From assembly GCA_050084985.1 (NCBI GenBank), contig JBITNC010000001.1, positions 212,288,001 to 212,352,000 of the forward strand: a stretch of 64,000 nt of DNA, in the 5' to 3' direction. This document shows, in pieces, positions 56,582 to 64,000 of the stretch. This DNA comes from Nageia nagi. Lineage: Eukaryota > Pinophyta. Positions within the stretch are counted from its first letter, which is position 1, and every line of letters starts with the position of its first letter. A program made the position numbers and the translations under genes. A model generated the notes under the pieces. That model searched no databases, was not told the DNA's origin, and saw only the letters and a program-made list of their open reading frames with translations.

Positions 56582-57010
56582 TGTGAGAGGGATACCTCTC
56601 TTGGGGATGTGAGTGGGCTTAGAGTGCATGCATTTATAAACCCAACTACCATGCTTAGGAGCCATGGAGGACTAGAGTGAGAGAGTCTATTTTGATGGTT
56701 ATACTAGTAGGATAGTTAAGGTGAATAAATATTGAGGAAGTCTTAGGAATGAAACCCATATGAAGGTTGTAATTTGGGTTATGAGCTTGGGATCCTTTGA
56801 GGTCTCTATGATGGTGCATGGATAAATAGAATCGATGCTCTTAGAGATTGGGATATACCTTAAGGGTGTGATACCTTAGGTAGTGTGTGACTAGGGAATT
56901 GATGGATAAGGCTTATCTTAGGTAGCAACTTAAGGGTTTATATGTGGGTTTCCACATAGTACATCAAAGAAGTCATGCTCCAAGGGGTGACTCATGCTAA
57001 TACTATGACA
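56582..57010 (+). mobile_element. 3' LTR of the gag-only element
   Basis: Starts TGTGAGAGGGATACC after a purine-rich GGAGGAGAA PPT and ends ACTATGACA, followed by the TSD ACTAC. Confidence 0.82.
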
Positions 57011-58762
57011 ACTACTATATGATGAGGATAATTAGTGACTAGTCCCTACCTAAGTTGGTGTAATGCAACTCATCCCATTTTAAGATAGTCAATTTCTTGA
57101 GTCTACCCTATCATTTAGGTTAGATTTAAACATAGCCAACCTACCACTTTCCTTATTCCCTATCTCCTCTCTCTATAACTCCTATAATATATTATGGATT
57201 CATCCCTTGCCCTATTTACCTCTATGATTTGGGTAAGGTGTGAAGTACATCCAATAATGTGACTACATGCAAAGTCCCATGCATAGTGGTGGGAAGTATA
57301 TGGAGAAACCTAGTCACATGAGAAACCTAATTACATGGTGTATCATGATCTAAAGTATACAAGCAACATACCATGATTTTCCAATATTCATGTTGCTATG
57401 TAAGTCTCTGGAAAGGATAGTGGATGCCAAATGTAAGTTGGAAAATATGCTTAATATCGATCATAGACCACATGGACCCCTATCCATATTGCACTCTCCT
57501 TTATGCCTTACCTTCTTGCCCTCTTTCTATAACATCAATCATCCCTTACCTTAGTTGATATACAATTTGGGTAAGGTGTGAAGTATGTCCAATGCTATAA
57601 CTACATGCAAAAAATATCTTGTAAGTCCTTCCCATGCATAATGTTGGAAAGTGTGTGGAGAAACCTATTGCATGGTATATCATGATCTAGGGTCTACTAG
57701 CAATGTATCATGGTTTCTCAAAGTTCATATTATTATGTAAGTCTATGGAGAGGACTTGTATATCTAATGTAGTGATGGTTTGAAAATATGCTTAATGTCA
57801 ATCATAGATCATAATATCCCTGATCCATCTTATACTCCCCTTCATGTCTTGCCTATCCCTACTCATTACATCTCATTTATCCATCCCACATTCATTGCCA
57901 TGGTTTCCTCTATAGTTCAATTAAGGTGTGAAGTACTTACAATGCTATGAATACATCCAAAATGTCTTTTATAAGTCCTTCCCATGTATAGTGGTGGGAA
58001 GTGTGTGGAGAAACCCTACCATATGATGTATCATGATCTAGGATCTACTAGCAACTTACCATGATTTCTTGATGTTCATGTTGCTATTTGGGTCTATAGA
58101 GAGGACTATGGATGCCTAATGTAGCAATTATTTTGAAGCACACTATTTTTGATAGTAGATTGCATGGCACCCTATCCATATTGCACTCCCTTTTATCCCT
58201 TGCCCATCCATGCTCTCTCCATAATATCGATTCATCCCACATCCCTTGCCTTAATTACCTCTACATTTTAGGTAAGGTGTGACCTACATCCAATGTTATG
58301 GCTACATTTGAAATGTATCATGTAAGTCTTTCCAATGTGTGATGGTAGGAAGTGTGTGGAGAAATCCTACTATATGGTGTATCATGATATAGGGTCTACT
58401 AATAACATACTATAGTTACCTAAAGTTCATATTTTTATGCAAGTCCTTGGAGAGGATTGTAGATTTCCAATGTAGTGGTACTTTAAAAATACACTCAATG
58501 TTGATCATAGATCACATAGCCCCTTATCCTTCTTGCACTCCACTTGATGCCTTACCTAATCACCATCTCTTCATCATTTCATTTATCCCAAGTCCCTTCC
58601 CTTGATTGATTTATGGTTTGAATAAGGTATGAACTACATCCAATGCTATGGTAACTATAGAACATCTCTTATAAGTCCTTCCCATTCACAATGGTGAGAA
58701 GTGTGTGGAGAAAACCTACCATATGGTTTATTATGATCTAAGATCTATTAAAAATGTACCAT
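57011..58762 (+). repeat. 350-bp IGS-type satellite, right part of array
   Basis: Module X resumes at 57016-57235, then monomers anchored at 57276, 57630, 57981, 58331 and 58681 (period 350-354 bp). It ends at the L2 LTR of element M. No genes. Confidence 0.86.
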
Positions 58763-59489
58763 GTGTAGATCTCAAAATGTGTAATTATTAATTAGCATAA
58801 ATAAATAAATAGTATAAAAATGTATAATGATAATGTAATGATATACTCTATATCAAATTACATAAAATATATATATATGAAACACATAAAACTTGATACA
58901 AAGTGAGAAAGTAGCAAATACATATACAATCCCTAAAAGTAGATAGTAGTGAATCTTTGGAGGATTGAGATTAGACTTCAAAGAAACTAGCAATAGATAT
59001 TTGCAAGAGTGAATAATGAGTCATTCCTTGAAATCTAGACCTCCCAATATAGAGGGAATATGTCACTAGCTACATGAAAGCAATATGCCATTGGATGCAT
59101 GGAACTGGGTGTTTTGTGTTGTGTGTAAAAGAGAGAGTGTTCAAAGCTCTAAGTATAACAAATTTATCAAGAGACACTATAAATTTGATTTTTGGGATAA
59201 TAACCTATCAAAGAGATTTGAAAGGGATGTCAACCTTCACCTCTCATATTTATAACCTATAAGGAATAGAAAGGAGTAAAAACTAACACATAGCAATAAA
59301 AATAATCTTTTCTATATTCAATATAATTTAAAATATAAACCATGGTACATGATATTATATTGGTCCTAGAACATGGTATTGCAACATAATAGCAGCTTAT
59401 CTTGATTTATGTATTATTTCCATTTAAATCATTTAATAAGTATAAATATGATTTATTAAATAAATAATAAATCATTTTTAGGTGTCTAC
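58763..59489 (-). mobile_element. L2 LTR copy 3 (3' LTR of element M)
   Basis: 727 bp with TGTAGATCTC at one end and GGTGTCTACA at the other, giving perfect TGTAGA/TCTACA termini. A palindrome pair (59061-59076 and 59085-59100) sits at the place equivalent to 34652-34692. Confidence 0.87.
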
Positions 59490-59504
59490 ATTTTTCCCCT
59501 CTTT
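59490..59504 (-). other. PPT of element M
   Basis: The minus strand reads CTAAAGAGGGGAAAAA directly before the LTR start TGTAGACACC, which fixes the element orientation. Confidence 0.8.
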
Positions 59505-60879
59505 AGATATGTAATGAAAAACATTTGAGATTACATAGTCCAAAGAAGTTTAGAGAAGGGAAAAAGATTTTTAATAGTAAAGTAGACTTCCCTATTTTGA
59601 TTGACATGCCAAGTATGGTATGTTGTTTGTCCCCTTTTGGTCTTGGTTTCCCAATGCTCATGTTGCATTGGGTAAGCAAGCCAAAAATAGGAGTCCTTAT
59701 ATGAGGTGAGTGGTCTATGCCAATCCTACTCACATGGACAATACCTATAGAATAAAGAAACATATACCCACATAGATCACATCCATGAAAGAATAAGCAA
59801 TGTAAAAAGTAAGGATAAAATTAATATAATATATGTTATGTCACTATGGTCGATGCAACTCAATGTGTTATAAACCATGTAGACTATTGTGATAGATAAC
59901 TCATAATATATGAAGAGTAAGTACATGAGGTCCTTTCTAATGCCCCAACTATGTATCGATGTTGATTATCAAGTTGATGAGAAATTTTAATGACTCAAAC
60001 TTGAAAACATCCTATAAAAATAAGAGATTTTTCTCATGTAAGGACCATGGCTTGGAATAATTATTAGTAGAAAAATAAATGATAGCATTCAATTTTTATC
60101 AATATACCAAATATTCAATTAATCATTGGCCTTGTATGAATTTTTAAAGTAAATCCACACCATTGATAGCATGGTATGTTGAAAATTTTTCAATCATATC
60201 TTCAACCATTTTAATCAATATCAATAAAATATTACAAATACATGAAAGGATCATATCCATAGGTGAATATTCAATGAAATTTTAATATGCCCCAATTACA
60301 AATTATTTGTGGCAATTGCATACCACTAGCAATGTGAGAGTTTCCATATCAAGTATAGAATTTGAAAAATTTTCAATTGATGACCATCCATAACATTTCA
60401 TATTTTTTTGTAAATGAAATAACATTGTTATTAGTGATAAATTTGCAAGACAAATCATGAATTACCAATTTTTTCTATATATTCATTTTATTTGTGTCGT
60501 ATGCATAAAATAGTAAGAGTCATCATTTTGAACCATTAATAATATGTGAGCAAGATCATCATTTGAATGTACTCATTATTTTGCTTTTTTCATATCATTA
60601 GCATCATTTAAATTAATGAATTAGTCTTTAGAAAAATTAGTCCATCCAATTGGCAATAAAATTTGAATTTTCAAGTTTATGTCATTCATAAATCATGCAC
60701 ATTTTCAAAATGATAAATTAGCATATAATTTTAATCAAATTGGTTTTTGTAATAAAATTTCATCATTTGCAATGATCAATATGCAAGATGTTCAACTAAT
60801 ATTCCCATGTAAGAGGGTAGAGTAGCACTAGGGTTGGCTACACTAACTGAGGCCATACCATTAGTGGTACCAAGTAAAG
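59505..60879. other. Element M non-coding region
   Basis: 59505-59790 is conserved with 50760-51062 in element P and contains an aligned short minus-strand reading frame (LLLKIFFPSLNFFGLCNLKC). The rest is AT-rich without a gene. A palindrome pair is centred near 60830 and 60861 (CCATACCATTAGTGGTACC). Confidence 0.45.
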
Positions 60880-61330
60880 TACTAATCATATACTTAATTT
60901 TGGAATTTTATACACGATTAGAGAACTAATAATGCACTCATTATTTGTGAAAGATGTTGATACAAAAGTGGTATCCCTTGATGTCAAGATTGAGATGCTC
61001 AATCCTTTTGAGGGATAAGTGGTAATTTTAAGGGACATGATTACAACCAAGGATTGGAGAAATCTATGAAGAGACTCCAAGGAAGGGTGGACATGCCTCC
61101 ACCAAACAAGTAGTGTACTTTCATCCAAAGCCTTATGGATAGAATAGAGTGGAAGGAGGGTGACATAGCTCTAGTGTTATGTCAATGGGAGTATCACTAT
61201 CAAGAGATAGTAGGAATAGCCATATAGTTAGACAAAGGATTAGGGATACTGCTAATAGTGGTAGTAGTGCCCACTAGTAGCTAGGATATGGACTTAGTTT
61301 CACCCCATGTTGTATTATACTACATTTTAA
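60880..61330 (+). pseudogene. PMD protein C-terminal fragment, element M
   Basis: The plus strand encodes EKSMKRLQGRVDMPPPNK*C, TFIQSLMDRIEWKEGDIAL and a hydrophobic/Ser tail near 61240-61290. This aligns with copy P (MDKSIKRL*ESMDMPPPNE*, FI*GLIDNIEQRDKDII). Only the coiled-coil tail remains and the mobile domain itself is missing. It runs antisense to the element M gag. Stops are TAG. Confidence 0.68.
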
Positions 61331-62069
61331 GATATATATATATATGGACCTTATTGGTTATTTAATATTATGTTAAATGTGCTTTATTTTATGGAATGTG
61401 AATTATTTATTTTTTGTTATATAATATATTTGAATTAAGCATGTCAATTATAAAGTATAATTTTTAGTAATATAATCAATATACCATTCACTAAAGAATA
61501 ATATATGCAACTTGAAACATCAATGAATCTATAAAATGAATGTAAATATGTAGCAATTCAATTTGTTTTGCTAAACAAGACAAAAATATGCATTGAATAA
61601 CAAAAGAGATAATTAGTTATCCAAACTAGGTTCCAAGATCCCAAGTGAACCAACAATAAACCATTGTAAGTTTTTTCTATTTAACAAATTCAAATGTAAG
61701 TTTTAACTATTCTTTTTAATTTTTTTATAGAAAATTCAAATCATTAATAGCCTAAAAATAGGTGGACACCATTGATGATGTGGAATTCAAGCATAATGAT
61801 GAAAAAATTAAGAAACATTGAAAGGATAATTTCCCAACAAATGGAAAATAAAATAAGCAAATGTATTCAATGAACAATAATTCATAATGGTTGGACAAAG
61901 AAATAAGCTACCTAATTATAATTTTTACATTTTAATCAATAACTTTGCATACCTAACATGATTTGGTAACTTGAAAATACTTTATAGATGTAAGTATGAA
62001 AAAATAGGCCTTCCTTGATCCATTTTTCACACTATGGATGGTGTATGAATAGGCATGCATGTCATTAAT
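61331..62069. other. Element M spacer between PMD fragment and gag
   Basis: AT-rich and non-coding, with a short AT run at about 61330-61345. Palindrome pairs are centred near 61745 and 61773, and near 62035 and 62066. Confidence 0.45.
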
Positions 62070-62480
62070 GGTATCATCTATTTCTATTTCTTTTCCACCA
62101 CTCTTTGAATTTCTAATTCTACACTCATATTTTCTAGAAAAATAATAATTCAAACAATGTGAAGTACTTACCATGCCAATGTAGCCTTTTAGTTAGGAAG
62201 GTGGTAGGGGATTTATGAAAACCCCTAACTTTTCATTATCAAGATGTATATATCCATCATTTGTAGTAGTGTCATAATTGGTGTCTATTTCTATTGCTTT
62301 TCCACCAATATTGATATTCCAATTCTACATTCATATTTATTAGCAAAATAATAGTTCAAACAATTTGAAGTACTTACTATGCCAATACAACCTTTTGGTT
62401 ATGAAGGTGGTAGGGAATTTTTGAAAACCCCTAACTATCTATTATTAGGACGTATAGGTCCATCATATGTAGTAGTATCA
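62070..62480. repeat. 206-bp tandem duplication in element M
   Basis: Two near-copies, about 62070-62274 and 62275-62480. Anchors are TCAAACAATGTGAAGTACTTA (about 62150) and TCAAACAATTTGAAGTACTTA (about 62356). Each unit ends GTAGGG..TTT.TGAAAACCCCTAAC. Confidence 0.8.
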
Positions 62481-63942
62481 TCATCCATCCTAATTTCCTT
62501 TTTATCAATGAAATCTAGAATAATATTTATTAAAACCTTGTAATTTCTTATTAGGTGCCTTGGTATCTTGTGATAAATATAAAATTCCTCATATCTAAAA
62601 TGCTTAGGCACACCCTTAGGAAATTTAGGCTCAAAAAAAGTGAATTCTCAATAAGATCTTCTTTTATCAATACATTAAGAATATCATCAATAGTATTAAT
62701 CAACTTGGTGAATTTCCTTTACGGTTTATTATTATTATTCTTCCTTTTATCAACATGATTTACTTAAGTTGTTTTATTACTTTTAGGAGTTTTAGCTTTC
62801 TTTTCATATGTTTGAAGTTTATTATTATGAATAGCATAAATTTTCTTAATGCAAGTCTCTTTTTTAAATAAAACATCCATCATTTTATCCAATGTCACAT
62901 CACAATTAGAGATAACCAATAACTTAAGGCATTTGCAAAATATATCTTTCAAATATTACTCTATCATAGTAATCTTATTAATGGTATGTTTTCATATTTT
63001 CACAAAGTCAAACAAAGATTGGTTAGGCAATTGAATTTTACATAGATCTTTAAATTGAACCTTTTCAATAGTATTGTATCTAAACTGCTTTAAAAATTGA
63101 TGTATCAAATCTTCATATTAATCAATGCATTTTTTAGGAAGAAGAAAATACCATTTCAATGCATCATTTGTTAATTTATGGGAAAAAAACTTAGCAAGAA
63201 AATATTTTATCATCCATATATTCCATAGCTTCTTCTTAAAATTTCCTAACATGCATCTTAGGATCTTGTAAGCCATCAAACTTTGTAAACTTAATACATT
63301 TTTCTAGCAAGAAGCACTTTAGAAACAAGTCTATCATTTAAAGGTCTTTTCAAGAAAAATAAGAAATCATCTTAATCACTATTAAGCAACTCATTTTCTA
63401 ATTTATTTATCCTTTCCTTAGTTATATATGTTGCATTATCTATTATGGGTGGTGGAGGGTTTGAGGTGGAACATTGGTTGCATTTTAGAGCTCATTTTCT
63501 TGAAGTGAGATAAATGGTCCAATTTTGTTTACCTCATAAATATATATGTGAAAGGGTGTGGTTTCTTAAGTATCATGAAGGAATCAATATTAGGCTCTTC
63601 TAATGACCAATCAAAATTAATATTATAAGCATTATTAATAATATTAGCAACTTGTCTTTTTAGTTTCAAACCAGGATCTTCATGTTGTAAAATATCCTTA
63701 CCTTTAGAAAGCATACCTATTTTAAAGTGGTCAGGTTTGAGAATTAGGTATTCATAATCTTCATCTTCACTTTTTTTGCTATTATTCTCATTATTTACTT
63801 CACTTGAGGGTTTTGAAACATATTTAGTTTCTTCAAGAGAAGTTTTTATATCATCTCCATTTATGTCAATGGTGGCATGTTTGTGGGGTGGCATATTGTT
63901 AGTGGTATCTAGATTGATAGTAGAAGCCCTCCATATTATCAA
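62450..63942 (-). pseudogene. Retrotransposon gag, element M
   Basis: The N-terminus (63942-63529) is an open acidic/basic segment, MIIWRASTINLDTTNNMP to KKPHPFTYIFMR, without a known domain. After stops and shifts the capsid follows: KLTNDALKWYFLLPKKCID, YEDLIHQFLKQFRYNT, VQFKDLCKIQLPNQSLFDFV (about 63190-62990), then YLKDIFCKCLKLLV. A degraded knuckle is RYEEFYIYHKIPRHLIRNYK near 62560. It aligns in order with gag A (EWFYALPEG, LFLEQYKHN, LSDLCAIKQ) and so belongs to the same gag family, although the LTRs differ. Confidence 0.72.
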
Positions 63943-64000
63943 ACATGCATTATCATAAGAAAATAAACTATTTTATGATTACAAAGTTACAAATTTTTCT

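Larger units (their letters stand above)
53763..57010 (+). mobile_element. Gag-only LTR retroelement (TR-GAG type) in the satellite
   Basis: A 3.25-kb element: LTRs at 53763-54197 and 56582-57010, a gag gene with zinc knuckle, a PPT and a perfect TSD ACTAC (53758-53762 and 57011-57015). Removing it restores satellite module X, as judged against 52090-52130. No protease, RT or integrase is present, so it is non-autonomous. Confidence 0.87.
58763..64000 (-). mobile_element. L2-family element M (gag plus antisense PMD tail), right end outside window
   Basis: A minus-strand element: 3' LTR 58763-59489, PPT 59490-59504, PMD C-terminal piece on the plus strand (about 60880-61330), and gag on the minus strand (about 62450-63942). 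The 5' LTR would lie beyond 64000. The gag/antisense-PMD layout is the same as in elements A and B. Confidence 0.72.

Overview
The window looks like a non-genic, repeat-filled stretch of a large land-plant nuclear genome. I found no intact host gene. Plant-specific signs are the plant mobile domain (PMD) coding remnants, plant-type Copia and Ty3/gypsy LTR retrotransposons, and plant-like rRNA relics. A gymnosperm is my best guess, because ITS1 of the dead rDNA unit adds up to about 1.6 kb and the elements are old and point-mutated rather than deleted. The sequence does not prove a genus or even that group.

Layout. 1-9874: two adjoining copies (A and B) of a gag-only LTR element on the minus strand. 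Each carries an antisense, intron-containing PMD gene on the plus strand, and they share an LTR at 4388-5262. 9960-20950: satellite I, made of degenerate CCATGG-rich words with a recurring 80-bp module, split by a complete Copia element (11961-17099, 5-bp TSD TGGAT). 20957-21074: a 5S rRNA relic. 21240-24374: satellites II (about 49-bp period) and III (about 45-65 bp). 24375-27830: a Ty3/gypsy element (gypsy-1, plus strand) lacking RT. 27840-43710: a decayed 35S rDNA unit on the minus strand (25S 5' end, ITS2, 5.8S, ITS1, 18S). Its ITS1 is split by an inverted gypsy relative (gypsy-2, 29594-41105), which itself holds a complete gag-protease LTR element (35307-39960, TSD TCAAA) and a piece of a further LTR family (L2). 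43711-45990: ETS/IGS with 230-256-bp subrepeats and two 350-bp monomers. 46000-51786: L2 element P with an antisense PMD gene. 51787-58762: a 350-bp satellite array in the opposite orientation, interrupted by a small gag-only element (53763-57010, TSD ACTAC). 58763-64000: L2 element M on the minus strand, with gag and an antisense PMD tail.

Decay pattern. Reading frames are mostly kept while premature stops accumulate, largely as TAG at Gln (CAG) or Trp codons. The Copia polyprotein is one 1303-codon frame with 25 in-frame stops (20 TAG) and no frameshift that I could find. This fits deamination of methylated cytosines in heterochromatin rather than random degradation.

Most interesting signals. 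(1) At least four copies, in two LTR families, of a gag-type retroelement with an antisense PMD gene that keeps an 87-90-bp intron at an equivalent place. (2) A recurring architecture of two or three roughly 16-bp imperfect palindromes centred about 30 bp apart, found in several otherwise different elements. (3) A fossil rDNA locus (5S, 25S, 5.8S, 18S and IGS) taken apart by nested retrotransposons. All alignments were made by eye from remembered family and rRNA features, so boundaries are approximate unless a terminal motif or TSD fixes them.
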